Part shown: piece after piece, positions 45,701 through 58,500 of the stretch
Position numbering within the stretch: position 1 is the stretch's first letter
How the letters are laid out: each line of letters begins with the position of its first letter
NCBI RefSeq assembly: GCF_004379255.2
Contig: NC_056049.1
Coordinates: forward strand, 20,878,063 to 20,942,062
DNA from: Salvia splendens
Taxonomy: Eukaryota; Streptophyta; Magnoliopsida; Lamiales; Lamiaceae
Length of the DNA stretch: 64,000 nucleotides
Reading direction: 5' to 3'
The notes under the pieces: model-generated
Seen by the model: only the letters and a program-made list of their open reading frames with translations
What the model was told of the DNA's origin: nothing
Databases searched by the model: none
Made by a program: the position numbers and the translations under genes

Positions 45701-46486
45701 TTCTAGATACTAAATATTGACTTTCATATGAACTAAATTGTAAGGCAAAGACCAATTTAAGAGTCTGAAATATTATTTATTGCTCCAAATTTAACTAAGT
45801 GGATGGGAAATTGACTGATCATGGTAGAAGTGGTGGGATAATCAAATTGCCCTTTCAATACGTTACCAGAATCCAAATTCACACCTTCAATTCCATGTGA
45901 CTGGAATTCATTATTCACAGATCATAAATGAAGGAGGAACCACAATGTACGTTTTTCTTAATTATAGATTTATAGTCATGATATTAAATCGCCATTGCAC
46001 TAGAGTGACGGTGGTGGCATGCATGTGCATGCATCACTTTTATGTTCAATTAATATTTTTAGATATGTTTGATCTTTATCCGAATTTGAAAAAATTTCCG
46101 TACAAGTAAACATAAATTCATAATTATCACATGAAATAAATTCATAATTATCATTTTTGACATGTTATACTTTAGAAGTTCTTAATTACAAATTGATTCA
46201 TTCAATTTATTTGCATAAGTTTGGAAGATTTACACATTCATTTAATAACGAAATTCAGAATTGATCAAAAGTTTTTTAAGTCAATCTAGATGCATGTTTG
46301 TTTTTCTTCTTGTCAATTTCATTACCGTAGATATTGCAACTCAAACTACCGGGAGCTCAATTTTCAAAACACCAAATAATTCATCTATATACATCAAACA
46401 ATGAATTTCACAACAAAGTGAGAATAACCTAATAGAAATACACTTCAAAAATGTCATTCGGTTTAGAATTTCAATATTGAACTAGT
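39760..46486. other. Long AT-rich intergenic stretch
   Basis: In 6.7 kb I recognise no gene, tRNA or retroelement. The only clear structure is the inverted repeat at 44546-44718. Frames of up to 168 codons (for example 41386-41892 minus) look random and match no family I know. Confidence 0.5.
44546..44718. repeat. Inverted repeat, possible small fold-back element
   Basis: Arms at 44546-44583 and 44682-44718 are imperfect reverse complements sharing CATTATATTAAAAATG. A third copy at about 44765-44805 is inverted to the left arm (ACTGTATTGACATTTTAATA), so the inverted repeats are nested. Confidence 0.65.
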
Positions 46487-46641
46487 ATCTAAATATCAAT
46501 TTGAAACTAATCATGCAAATAAATTAAAAATCATTCAGGCCATCCACAGTGGGGCGGACAATTGCGCCCGATGCAATCTAAATATCAATTTGAAACTAAT
46601 CATGCAAATAAATTAAAAATCATTGATGCCATCCATAGTGG
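46487..46641 (+). repeat. 89-bp direct duplication spanning flank and element terminus
   Basis: ATCTAAATATCAATTTGAAA begins at 46487 and again at 46576. Both copies run on through about 50 bp of flank into a Harbinger-type terminus (GGCCATCCACAGTGG and GATGCCATCCATAGTGG). Confidence 0.85.
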
Positions 46642-47340
46642 CCGCGCCCTACGCTTAGTCCGCGGACGAAGCGCAGACGATAGGGTATCGTCCGCGGACT
46701 AAGCGTAGGGCGCGGACTATGCAACGCGTTTTTATTTTTTTGAAATTCAAAATTTGTCTATTTAAACCTCGATTGTCATTCTATTTTCATACGAACATTT
46801 CTCGCATCTCTCATTTCTCTCATCTCTCACGTTTCTCCATCTCTCACAAACCAAAATGAACCATGACGACGACCAGAGTTCCTCGGAGGATGGTAGTCCG
46901 GCCTTGACTCGAACATGAAGGTGGGAGCATCACCGATTGGACCGATGACGAAAGTGCATCTAGCTTCTCCAGCACGGCGACCGAGCCCCCCGCGCAAGGA
47001 TTACCGACGGGCTTCAATGAGGTTCTATCTAGACAGGACTCAATGCGCAACCAACACGACCATGCGCAGCTCATGAACGACATGGTTGAAGAAGTGTGGG
47101 CCCGTAACCGCCGTCGCTGAGTTTGCGTATTTTTTTGTAATCCGTATTGTAATGTATTAATTTTATGAATGAAATGAAGGGTTTTCCCAATTTTTGTAGT
47201 TATTTAAATATTCAAATAGAAGAAAATACTAAGGACGCGCCTTAAGGCGCCCCACTGCATGTGGAAGGACAGAAAGATAAAATGCTGACGTGGCGGTGCA
47301 TAGGGCGGGCCTAAGGGGCGCCCCTCTGTGGAGGATGCTC
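46538..47340 (+). mobile_element. PIF/Harbinger deletion derivative
   Basis: The left terminus is GGCCATCCACAGTGG and the right terminus CTGTGGAGGATGCTC. TCA flanks both (46535-46537 and 47341-47343), one base off the usual TWA. An ATG at 46856 opens MNHDDDQSSSEDGS, then a frameshift near 46915 leads to a frame ending in HAQLMNDMVEEVWARNRRR and TGA at 47118. That tail resembles the transposase C-terminus at 52900, so the element probably lost the middle of its transposase. Confidence 0.7.
46644..46713. repeat. Perfect 26-bp GC-rich hairpin
   Basis: The arm 46644-46669 (starts GCGCCCTACGCTTAGTCC) is the exact reverse complement of 46688-46713, with an 18-base loop. It lies just inside the left end of the Harbinger derivative. 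Confidence 0.93.
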
Positions 47341-47343
47341 TCA

Positions 47344-49513
47344 CAGTAATTGAAAAACAATAAAACAATGATATGATTGAACCCCTTTAAAATGTAATGT
47401 GATTTATGAAAAGCAGTGATAAAAAATGATAGATACTTCCATATAAAAAGGGGAGAAATGATAAAAGAAGAAAGCAATGATATCACGTGCGGGGAGTCAA
47501 GTCACGTGGGAGAGTAATTGGAAAAAATTAAAGAAGAAAGAATAATAGGGGAATGTACTTGGGTGGTGTGTAGTAATAATTGGTGGTGATAAAAATGGGA
47601 CCTCCCTTTAGCAGACATATTCATACATATGCCAACTTTGTCCCCAATTACAATCCATCATTATATTTATCTTTGCAATTTCGAAATTTTCAAGTTTTAT
47701 TATGGGTATTTCCACGCCTTCCTCTACTCTATTATTGTGGCTCCAATTATTTATAACTTTAATCAATCAATTCTAAAAACAATTAGACAATGGACTGACA
47801 CTCTTAGCCTAAACCATGCCTTGAAGCACGGGACATCCCAACATACTTCCACCTATCATGCCTATTCACCACTTTCTTCTTTTTACATTTATGATTATCT
47901 AATTTATTTTGTACATAAGTACCATCATTATTATGATTGTCGATGAAATGTTTAAAGGAGTGCATGAGTCAAGGTGTTAATATATGTTGTTTATGTGTAT
48001 ATCTTTCCTTCAATAATAGTATATGTCATGTGATTTTAAGTTCAAACTTCATCGCTCCTTTTTTTTTTTTATCAAAATGAATAAAATTATTACGATTGAT
48101 TGAGCCTACTCATCCATAACCGAAAATCAAGGATTCCATCGTTAACTTTTTAACAATAGAGAAGTTTTGAATCCTGAACTCAATGTTTCACCATTTGAAA
48201 TGCCTACAAATTAGTATAATGATAATTTATTAGGACCATTTGTACATGACCTAGTCTTGAATTAAAAAAGAAAAAAGAAAACTCCAATGATATACTACTA
48301 TCTTCTTTGTACGAATTTTGGATTATAATAAAAAAATGAATATATTTACATAATTTTATGTTACTTAAGTCATATTTCATTTTTAGCTTCCACAAATTAC
48401 TTGAATCATTTATCTTTATAACAAATATTTTTAATCACACTTATTTTATTTTTCTTGCTATTATTTCTCATACTTTTTATCTTATAGTAGAGTTTATGAA
48501 AGAATATCTTTAGCTCCATTTAGCCAATTATACATACTACCTTTAAATTTTCATGCTATACAACGACCTATCCTTCCCGGGGAGATGATTATTTGTTTAA
48601 ATTTTCATCATGATCTCAAGCCATTAAAAAATTTGAAATTAAATCAAACTATTTCAGTTCAAGTCATTAAAAAATTCGAAATTAAATTAAACTATTTCAG
48701 TTCTCAATAACTAAAATAAAGCAAACTTGATCCAAAATCAACACGTACGTATAATATAGTAATTTATTTTTGTTAGTTAGTTCGAAATTCCAAAACAAAA
48801 CATGTCAGAACTAAAAAAAACAATATTCAAACCATCAATTTATTAACAAAAGAAGCTCAAAGAAACTACCAAGATTCTGTTAAATAGCGCGTGTGCGTTT
48901 CAAGCCATATATCTTGCGCTAGTGTTAAATAAATCAAACATTATTAAACATTCGTATATTAGATTGAGTCAAATCTATCTACACGTATACTCCATATAGT
49001 TGCATGTCAGTTAAATACTACACAATGAATACATAAGTTTATTTGACTTTCCAATTAGGAATCTCAGTCCAAAGACTCACTTGCTTTTTCCTACAGTGTT
49101 ATAATAATATTTAAATAAAAAAAATTATGGAAAACAGGAAATAGAATTATGAATAAAAAACAAAATCAGACTGTTCTCGTGAGGAAAAACATAATGGTCA
49201 AAAGGAAAATAAGAAGGCAGGTGGAGACCATTTTCCATTCAGAAATCAATGCAAGAAAAAAAAATTAAATTAAGTAAAAAAAAAAAGAAAAAACACTACT
49301 TTTTCTTTGTCCCAAACTAATTTCTGTATTCTCCACAAAATCAACATAGTCTGAGCTGAAAAATTTGCTCAAGATGCAGAGTTTCATCACCATCAAACAA
49401 TCAAAACAAAACCCAAACACCAACACAAAACAACAACCAAAAAAAAGAACAAAACCTAATTTACTTTTCTCCCCCCTTTAATATTTACAAGTAAATCTGC
49501 ATCACCAAAAAAA
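47344..49513. other. Intergenic, includes 3' UTR of HD-Zip gene
   Basis: AT-rich, with no gene. A tandem duplication lies at 48617-48702. The last few hundred bases before 49514 should be the HD-Zip 3' UTR. Confidence 0.5.
48617..48702 (+). repeat. 43-bp tandem duplication
   Basis: CAAGYCATTAAAAAATTYGA followed by an ACTATTTCAGTT-type end occurs twice in direct succession, with about three differences. Confidence 0.85.
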
Positions 49514-50591
49514 TCAAGACGCCGCCGGCTGATTAGGATGCGCCGCCTGCGGAAACGGGTAAAATCTGGGCCTCGCCAGCGGAAACGGAATAGCCTTGGG
49601 GATATTCGAGTCCGCCTTCGCGGCAGCGGCGGCGGGGGTGGAGGCGACGCGCTCGCACGAGGGGCACATGGTGAGAGTGGTGGCGGGGAGTTGCATGTAG
49701 AATGGATTCGAAGTCTTGAGAGCTCTCAGCTCTTGTAGTTCCTTGTGAAGTCTCCTGTTTTCTTCCGTCAGCGTTTCGCAGCATCTCTTCAAGTACTCAC
49801 AATCCACCTCCGTCTGCTTCAGCTTCGTTCTGCAATTTCAATATATAAATAAATAATCACACATATTTATTTAAATAATTAATGATTAATTAATCCACAC
49901 CTCGCTCTTCTGTTCTGGAACCACACCTCCACCTGTCTTGCTCTGAGATTCAGCTGCTTCGCCAGCGCCAGTTTTTGCTTCTGCGTCAAGAAAAAAACAA
50001 ATCATCAGAAACGGATAAAAATCAAATCTTTAATCATGGCTGAATCTGACTGACGGGATTGAGGGTGTTGTGCTCCTTAAAGCTCTCTTCAAGAAACGCC
50101 GATTGCTCTTTCGAGAGTCGGAGCTTTTTCCGCGTGTTGAGGGCGTTATCGTCGTCGTCGTCGTTGTCGTTGCCGGCACCCTCGAATTCGCGCTTGTTCG
50201 CCGACGAGGCCTCCTCCGCCACCGGCGTCCGGTTCACGTCCAGCCCCTTCCCCGACGACCCATTTTCCGAGCTCCCTTTTCGCATAAATCCGTCAATCAC
50301 AGCTGAATTGAACAATTCAATTGCATAAATTCGAAGCTAGAAATTACCATTATCAGAAGACCAGAGGCGAGGGAGAAGATTCAGCTGCAGAGGAGTTTCC
50401 TCTTGATTATCATCGTTTCCATCCTCCGCCGATGTGTCCTCGTCTTCGCCGTTTTCCTTGGAGCTAAGCCCCAAAGACATGCAGAAATCGAAGCCGGTGG
50501 CCTTGGTGGGATCTTGATTTGTGGAGGAGTTGTTATCTTTCAAGAATCCTAGGGATTTCGAGGCATCCCCCAAGCTCAAGCCAAGCTCCAT
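49514..50591 (-). CDS. HAT14: HD-Zip class II transcription factor (HAT14-like)
   Basis: Four exons on the minus strand (50591-50348, 50302-50055, 49980-49901, 49829-49514) give 888 nt, or 295 aa. Introns 2 and 3 interrupt the homeodomain coding region. Residues 1-9 are MELGLSLGD, which contains an LxLxL motif. A second LxLxL (LQLNL) lies near residue 70. Such EAR-type motifs recruit TOPLESS corepressors. An acidic Asp run precedes the homeodomain (about 139-196; [10 protein letters not shown]...[11 protein letters not shown]). The leucine zipper follows, with four Leu spaced by seven ([15 protein letters not shown] and on). The CPSCE redox motif that defines class II is present, followed by an Ala-rich tail. 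[20 protein letters not shown] is closest to HAT14. It is a nuclear repressor, and this class often acts in shade or auxin responses. Confidence 0.93.
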
Positions 50592-50640
50592 TTTGAGAGA
50601 GAAAAAAAAGAGGAGTTTGGATATGAGAGAGGAAACAGTC

Positions 50641-50646
50641 TTTATA
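50641..50646 (-). promoter_or_regulatory. TATA box of HD-Zip gene
   Basis: TATAAA on the minus strand lies 50 bp upstream of the start codon. A CT-rich leader (TCTCTC and T runs) follows, as in many plant promoters. Confidence 0.5.
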
Positions 50647-50649
50647 AAG

Positions 50650-51199
50650 ATTCAATTCAACACAGTCTGTGTGAAAATGTTTGTTTAAGAGATGGGACAA
50701 GGAGGAGTAGGAGTAGACCAAACATGTCTCAAGTCTACTTTTCCTTCACTTTAATATTTTAAATTAATGATTTGGGATTATCTTTTTTCACAACCTTTTT
50801 AAGGATTTCTTTATTTGGGGGGATTAAGAAATTTTAAGTGGTGATGATTAGCATAATGGGGGGTTTGACCGACATACTCATGTTGACAAAAGATCACACG
50901 TGAAAGCCCTATTTTTATGAGGCCAAGACATGTCCCTCTTTCAAGATTTTGGGGGACCCTGCCTAAATCCCCTTTTCATGCTTTACAAACACACCCATGC
51001 TTTCTTTTTTTGCCTTTTGATTAATACCGTAGCTTAATTAATTGTGTAGTACTAATCTGTGGCGTTAGTCAACATTTGGTGAAAAACAATAGCTAAATTA
51101 GTGACTCTAGTACAATTATGTAACTTGGTTATTTTCGCACCTCAAGAAAAAATGAACATATTTTAATATGTTGTCCTAGAAAGGCTGAAAGGTGGGAAG
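50650..51199. other. HD-Zip upstream region
   Basis: AT-rich, with no gene; it must hold the HD-Zip promoter. No further site can be assigned safely. Confidence 0.5.
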
Positions 51200-51625
51200 T
51201 AAGAGTATCTACAGCGGTGCTCGCGCCGACGGACGACGTCCGTGTCGTTGGCGTGGCACCGCCCTGCTCGCCGCTGGCACGGCGCTGCTCGATGCATCGA
51301 GCACGTCCGTGCCAGCGAGCAGCTGACGTGGCGTTTCCTGATTGGCCAACGACAATGTCGTTGGCAATTTGGTTTTTTCTTTTTTTTAAAAAAAATCAAA
51401 AATAATACCAAAAAATAAAAATATATATTTTTTCAGATTCCCAAAAATATGGCGTTTTATTACCATTTTTTGATTTTTTTTTATTTTTTTATAATTTTTT
51501 TATTCCCAAAATCATCTATAAACACACACATTCATCATCCATTTTTCACATCAAATCATCTCTCATTCATATTTTTTCATACAACCCATCTACATCTTCC
51601 TCTCTCACTCAAACTGTCTCTAAAA

Positions 51626-52909
51626 ATGGATTTTATCGATATCATGGCTGAAGCGGAGCGCGAAGAACAAGAATACTATGAACAATATCGTGCCACCTAT
51701 GAAGCCTATGTCGCCGCCACTACCCCTCCCCTCCTCCTCGACCAACTTGATCAATTCGCCGCTACATCCCTCGTGACCCGGAGGGAGCCAACGAAAGGCT
51801 CGTTGCCGACTATTTTTCCGACCAGCCGTGGTTTCATGGGGATTACTTCCGGCGTCGTTTTCGCATGTCAAAACGTTTGTTTATGCGTATTGTCAACACA
51901 TTGTCCGCCCGTGTTGAATACTTTCAATCAACTAGAGACGCAACCGGTTGGCAAAGTCTCTCGGCGTTGCAGAAGTGTACTTGTGCCATCCGACAACTTG
52001 CTACTGGGCAAACGGCTGACCTCTTCGACGAGTATTTGCATGTGGGTGAGTCAACAGGAATCATATTCCTTAAAACTTTTTGCGATGGCATTCGTTCTGC
52101 TTTCGGTGAGGAATTCCTTCGGGCACCCACCATCGATGATTGTCAACGGTTGCTTAATCTTCACGAAAACAGTCCACGGTTTTCCCGATATGCTTGGCAG
52201 CATTGACTGCATGCATTGGAAGTAGAAGAATTGTCCGACTGCTTGGAGGGGGCAATACTTAAGCGGCCACAAAGGCGGCGGCCCAACGCTTATCCTTGAA
52301 GCGGTCGCTGACTACCGCCTATGGATGGCATGCATATTTCGGTGTTGCCGGATCCAACAACGACTTGAACGTGCTCTATTCTTCACCACTCTTCAATGAT
52401 GTTTTGAATGGTGTAGCACCGACGATCGACTTCACCGTCAACGGAAATGCATACCACATGGGTTACTATCTCGCCGATGGTATATACCCAAGGTGGTCGA
52501 CTTTCGTGAAGATGTTCAGCAATCCGCAAGACCCGAGACGGGTTCTTTTTGCGCAGCGTCAAGAGTCTGCTCGGAAAGACGTCGAAAGAGCATTTGGGGT
52601 CCTTCAAGGCCGATCAACATTGTGAAGACCCCGTCTCGGCTGTGGTACGTTAACAATATCGCCGACATCATGTACACGTGTATTATCTTGCACAACATGA
52701 TTATAGCTGACGAAGGACCGAGGACGGCCAACTTTTACGATGAGGATGAAGCTGGAAGCTCAACCGCGAGGTCTCCCCCACGACGAGGTGTGCATACGAC
52801 GGTGGGCTAGAGGATCGAAACAAGACACACAATGCGCGATACTCAAACCCACACTAAGCTACAAGAAGACCTAATCAAACACATTTGGGCGAAATTCGGC
52901 CTCGAATAG
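51626..52909 (+). pseudogene. PIF/Harbinger DDE transposase (HARBI1/ALP1-like) pseudogene
   Basis: The start ATG is at 51626 and the natural TAG at 52907. Recognisable blocks in order are RLFMRIVNTLSARVEYF, LQKCTCAIRQLATG, a DDE block GSIDCMHW followed by NCPTAWRGQYLSGHKGG, GSNNDLNVL, YYLADGIYPRW, RKDVERAFGVLQ and IILHNMIIADE. The tail is HTKLQEDLIKHIWAKFGLE. The frame shifts near 51780, 52165, 52335 and 52615, and in-frame TAG codons follow MHWK (about 52225) and the HTTVG block (about 52808). No protein can be made. These enzymes cut and paste DNA at TWA sites. Confidence 0.9.
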
Positions 52910-52924
52910 TGGGTTTTTTTAATT

Positions 52925-53015
52925 TTATGAATTTAATTATGTAATTTTAAATTTTTAGGATTTTAATTATGTCATTTTAAATTTTTAGGATTTGAATTAT
53001 GTAATTTTTAATTTT
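52925..53015 (+). repeat. Imperfect ~36-bp AT-rich tandem repeat
   Basis: About 2.5 copies of a unit containing AATTATGTMATTTTAAATTT and TTTAGGATTT lie just after the transposase stop. Confidence 0.7.
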
Positions 53016-53240
53016 TTAGTAATTTGCAATAGTATTATGGGTATTTTTAATGCATTCTAATATTGTGGAAATGTTTTTATTTAAATTGAATAATAGAATG
53101 GTGAGACCCTTGAGCATGTCCTTGCGGAAGAGCATGGATGTGGGTGTTGTGCACTTGCCTAAGAGCAGAGAGTAAAAAAGTAATAAAAGTGGGTCCGGGT
53201 CCACATCCGTGCTCTTTGGCAAGAGCATGGATGGGGCTAA

Positions 53241-54466
53241 TTGTTTTTTCAACCAAAGTGTGGGGTATAATTGATCATTTTAAAATTGGATGAGTAAAAT
53301 CAAGTAGTATAACTATATGGTTGTAAATTAATATGAATATTTATGCTATTTTAACTATATATTTATTTCCTATAACTTGAATTTAATTATTTTTACGAGT
53401 TTCTTTTTTCCTTTTTGTTTTCCGTAACAATTAAGTGATTCCCTATACTTATTATTTTTTCTATGGAATAACAAGACATTCATGAATCGGGGAATCATGA
53501 GACTTCTTGCATATTGAGATTAATAATAAATAGCTCATACATTCCATAATGAATCTAGCACTTGTTTTCCAGGTTAATTTTTTAAAATTTAACCTTTTAA
53601 TAATAATTCACTAATGCTACATATAAACTTTATTCAACCATGAAGAAATATGAATTACTTAAGCAAATGTTTAGTCCAAACTAATTTCGAAATTATAATT
53701 TTAAAAATCACTTGTCTAAAGTGTAAAGATAAATACTTACTGCTAGTAGGAGTATATGTTAAGTGATACAGAAAAGAAGCTAAAATAATACTGAAAAGAA
53801 ATACATAAACGAGTACATATATATTACAGTATTAATATCATTAATATATCTATAATTGTATATTTAATTGTGACGAGTATCTATATTCTTCAAGGAAGAA
53901 TTAGCCATCAAAATTATAGGAAGCTTTTGAAATGTAGTAGTAGTATGAAATACTGAAAAGTAGCACTCTTGTTCAATAAATTATCAAGCTAGAATGCTAG
54001 AGTGATTAATTAAGATGATTAAAAGAAGAAATTATATTTATTTAAATTCATATTAATATCCAGACATTTTGTATTTCAATTTAAAATATTAAATCTAAAT
54101 TATATTCATGTCTTGATCATATTAAATATAATCTTGAATTTTCTAGCATATTTTCATGTATGAGAATTCGCAGTCATCACCCAGGACAAATAATTATTTA
54201 AACCATATTGTAAAAACTAAAACATGCTAATTAACAAATTAAGAATAATTTTCTAGAGTACATAAATATTAGCCACATATTTGACCATTCAAGGCAGCCA
54301 AATCACTACAATCGACGACAAGCAATGTGAATTAGGTGGGTCCACCAGACGGAAACAAGATGAGTGCCATGATTTCGAAAACTCATAATAATAATAAAAT
54401 ATTATTATTATTATTATTATTATAATTATTATTCTCTTTTTTTCGGAAGAGAATGAATTGTCGTTA
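53241..54466. other. AT-rich intergenic DNA
   Basis: No gene seen. An (ATT)n/(AAT)n microsatellite lies at 54387-54433. Confidence 0.5.
54387..54433. repeat. Self-complementary AAT/ATT microsatellite
   Basis: AATAATAATAA passes into ATTATTATT repeats, so the tract can fold on itself. Confidence 0.85.
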
Positions 54467-54821
54467 GGGCTGTCAAAATGGATATCACATATTGGATACC
54501 CGATACCCAAACCCAAAAAAAAACGGGTAATTGGATACCTGATATCTGAAAAATCGGGTATCGGGTCGGGATCGGGTATTGGGTTATTGGGATTTTCGGG
54601 TATCGGGTTACCAGATACCCGATCGGGTAATACCCGAAAATCTGAAAATATATATATATATAATTTTAATAATGATTTATTTAATTTGTCAATTTATTAT
54701 TTACTTATTGACTTTGACTCAATTAATCAATTTGACTCAATTAATGAATTTGAATTTAGATGGAGAACGATGGATTTTGGATGAAGAATGTTAATTTTTT
54801 CTCCAAATTGACTATTAGACT

Positions 54822-55530
54822 TGTGAAGAACGAACCTATGGTTGTGATGATCGAAAAGGAAATTAATGAAATGACAAGATGCAAGGAAGAACACAAGCGA
54901 ATTACGTGGTTCGGCGTAAGCCTACATCCACGGGCAGAATCTGGTGTGTTTCTTTATTGATCACTCGAGAGATTACAAACACAAGAGCACTCAAAACTCT
55001 CAAGAATTTACAAGATGGAAAACCCTCAACTCGCCCGAAAACTTCTTGCTTCGAGAGCTAAAAACGCACAGCTGAAAGATAACACTTCCTCTCTTGAATT
55101 CTCTCTCTATCACTTTTGATTTCTGTTGTTGTTAGTTCTGGAATGAATCGCAACTTCCTTAAGTAGTACCGATCAAGAAAAACCGCCGAACAGTTTCCTT
55201 TGCCGAACAGCTTCTTTTTCCGAACAGCTTCCTTTGCCGAACAGCTTCCTTTTGTCCGAACACCTTTTGGCGAACACCTTTTGGCGAACACCTTTTGCCG
55301 AACACCTTTTGGCGAACACCTTTTGGCGAACACCTTTTGCCGAACACCTTCTGGCGAACACCTTTTGCCGAACACCTTCTGGCGAACACCTTTTGGCGAA
55401 CAGCTTCCTTTTGCCGAAAACGGTTATAACCGTTTCCAACGGCTAGTTTCTGTTTCGGTTCCCAACGGCTATTTCCTGACTTGATTCTTCCACCAGCTCA
55501 ATCCGATCTTGATGAGCTCAAACACTAACA
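54822..55530 (-). repeat. 3' LTR of intact copia element
   Basis: 709 bp. It contains a minisatellite (about 55181-55410) of 14-17-bp units of the form CCGAACACCTTTTGG/CGAACAGCTTCCTTTG. Confidence 0.93.
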
Positions 55531-55591
55531 AATCCTCCACCTTTGAGCAATCTAAGATCCATCACCACCAGTTCCACCTTCCTTCCCATAC

Positions 55592-58500
55592 TTACAAATT
55601 TCGGACCACCCCAACCAAATCCAAGCAATGTCGGAACTTGGATCTCGGTAGGGCTTTAGTAAGTGCATCAGCCGCATTGTGCTCGGTGCTGACCTTCTCA
55701 ATCTTCACCGCACCCTTCTCAACCTCATCTCGAATGAAATGCAGCCTCACGTCTATATGTTTGCTGCGTTCATGATATGTCTGATGTTTCGAAAGACAAA
55801 TCGCGCTATTGCTGTCGCACTTGATCACAACATTCTCTTGCTTCACCCCAAAATCACCAACTATACCCCTAAGCCAGAAGCTTTCCTTTACTGCCTCAGC
55901 AAGAGCTATATACTCTGCCTCTGTCGTCGATAGAGCCACCACGGATTGGAGATTAGACTTCCAGCTCACCGCGGAGCCGAACAAGGTAAATATGTTCCCA
56001 GATTGTGAGCGCCTATTATCAAGGTTAGCTGCATAATCTGAATCGCAAAACCCAATAATGCTATCCTTATCTCCTTCATTCTCTGATTTGAACATTATTC
56101 CCAGATCACTACTTCCTTTAAGATACTTGAGAATCCCTTTCAAAGCCAACCAGTGCTCTCTTCCCGGACAGGACATGTATCTGCTCACCACGCTTACCGC
56201 ATGAGAAATATCAGGCCTTGTGCATATCATCATATACATCACACTCCCAACTATGTTGGAATAAGGTATCTGGCTCATCTCTCTTTCTTCTTGCTGATTT
56301 CTGGGACATTGTGATTTGGACAGCTTAGTCTGTTGTGATAGTGGAACTGAGGTTGTTCTACTCTTGTCAATCTGATATTTGTGCAGTACTTTCTGAATGT
56401 AGCCTTCTTGGGACAACCACAACACCCTCTTATCTGCACTTCTGAATATATCCATTCCCAAAATCTTGCTAGCACTCCCCAGATCCTTGATTTCAAATCC
56501 CTTTTTCAATAAGGCTTTCACCCTATCTAGCTCCTGTCTATCTGGTCCAGCAAGCAAGATGTCGTCTACATATAATAGCAAATACACAGCAGGTCCCTCA
56601 GACTTTGATTTGAAGTAGACACAACTATCATATCTGGAATTTATAAATCCCATACTCTGCATATGTTCATCAAACTTGATATGCCATTGTCTACTTGCTT
56701 GCTTCAAACCGTATAGACTTTTCTTTAGTAGACAAACCTTATCTTCACTCCCATGTATCACAAATCCCTCTGGCTGATTCATGTATATAGTTTCCTCAAG
56801 CTCTCCATGAAGAAAGGCTGTCTTCACATCAAGTTGGTCCAAAAACCAACTTCTTTGAGTAACTATAGCTAGCAAAATTCTGATTGAGGCATGCTTTACC
56901 ACTGGAGAAAATACTTCATTATAGTCTATTCCCTCCTCTTGTGTGAACCCCCGAGCTACAACCCTAGCCTTGAACCTAATCTTGTTCCCAACCTCCAATT
57001 TTTTCTTGTATATCCACTTACAACTCACTGGTTTTTGTGTGGAAGGTCTCTTCACAAGCACCCATGTCTTGTTTTTGATCAGGGACTGTATTTCATCTAT
57101 CATAGCCTCCATCCACTGCTTGCTCTCCTTAGAACTCATAGCTTCCTTGAAGCATGAAGGCTCTGCATACTCTATGTTTTCTGCAACACATAGTGCATAT
57201 AGCAAGTATTCTTCTTCACTGTATCTTGTAGATGGTTTAGGGATTCTTCTGACCCTATCTCTGGCTAGAACATAGTCACCCAAATCCTGCTGCTCAGGGT
57301 TCAACACATCAGCACCTGCTTCTTCTTGTTCACTATGATTTCCCATCTGCTGTTCAGGCTCAGCAGTTCTATCTGCTCCAGAAACCTCCACCTGAACTGA
57401 TTCCTCCGCCTCCTCAGGTTCTGGAACACCCATCTCTACCATCCTCTCAGGCTCTGGTTCTTTCTCAGAATGAGATGGCCTCTGGCTCTCTTGAGCCTTT
57501 TCCAGAAATGGCATCCTACTTTCTTCAAATTGCACATCTCTAGAGATAATAACTTTCTGATTTCCTGGCTCTATGCACCACAGCCTGTAGCCCTTCACTC
57601 CCCTTTGGTATCCAATCATCACACATCTCAAGGCCCTTGGCTCCAACTTACTTTGCCTGATGTGTGCATAAGCCATACAACCAAAAATCTTCATATTCGA
57701 ATAATCCATGGCCTTTCCATACCATCTCTGATCAGGAGTGTCAAAAGCTATAGCTGAAGAAGGACTTCTATTGATGAGAACTGCTGCCATACTCACAGCC
57801 TCACCCCAGAATCTCTTAGCCATTCCAGAGCCAAAGAGCATACATCTAACTCGCTCTAGGATGGTTCTATTCATGCGCTCAGCAACTCCATTCTGTTGGG
57901 GATTAGATGGAGATGTCCTATGCCTCTTCATACCTTTCTGCTTGCAGAAAGAATCAAACTCCCCACTCAGAAACTCCAGCCCATTATCAGTTCTTAAACA
58001 CTTCAAAGAACACCCTTTCTCCACCTCCACTTCCCTACACCACTCCTTGAATTTCATGAATGTCTCTGACTTTTCCTTCAAGATAAACACCCATAATTTT
58101 CTAGAAAAATCATCAATAATGGATAGAAAGTATCTACCTCCACCCAATGAAGCTGGTGTAGCTGGGCCCCACAAGTCACTGTGGGCATAGTCTAGTGGTG
58201 ACCTTGAGCTGTGAATTCCTCTCCCATAGGGCAGTTTCTTACTCTTTCCGAGCACACATTGCTCACACAAACCCAACTGCTCATTGGGATTTTCCAGCTT
58301 AATCAGCTCCTTCTTGGCCAATTCTTTGATTCCATTTTCTCCCAAGTGTCCGAGTCTGAGATGCCACATTCTTAAGTCTAATACCAGATTCACAGATCCA
58401 GTAACCACACTTGCCTTTAGATAGTATAGGCTTCTCTTTCTCTCAGCCATCATAACAACATCACCATTCTTGACGATGTTCATAATCCCATCAGACAATA

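Larger units (their letters stand above)
51203..53237 (+). mobile_element. PIF/Harbinger element with broken transposase
   Basis: The left end GAGTATCTACAGCGGTGC follows TAA (51200-51202). The right end GAGCATGGATGGGGC precedes TAA (53238-53240). The ends are only partly complementary, so the element is old or its right end has been rearranged. It carries a DDE transposase pseudogene but no Myb-like ORF1. After the coding region come an AT-rich tandem repeat (52925-53015) and a 15-bp inverted repeat (53129-53143 against 53201-53215) with the same AGAGCATGGATG core as the terminus. Confidence 0.72.

Noticed and set aside
55058..55484. Overlapping frames with repeated VRQKVFAKRCSPKG-like peptides (and again at 59954-60398)
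   Set aside because: They arise from the LTR minisatellite of about 15 bp, which is open in several frames on both strands.
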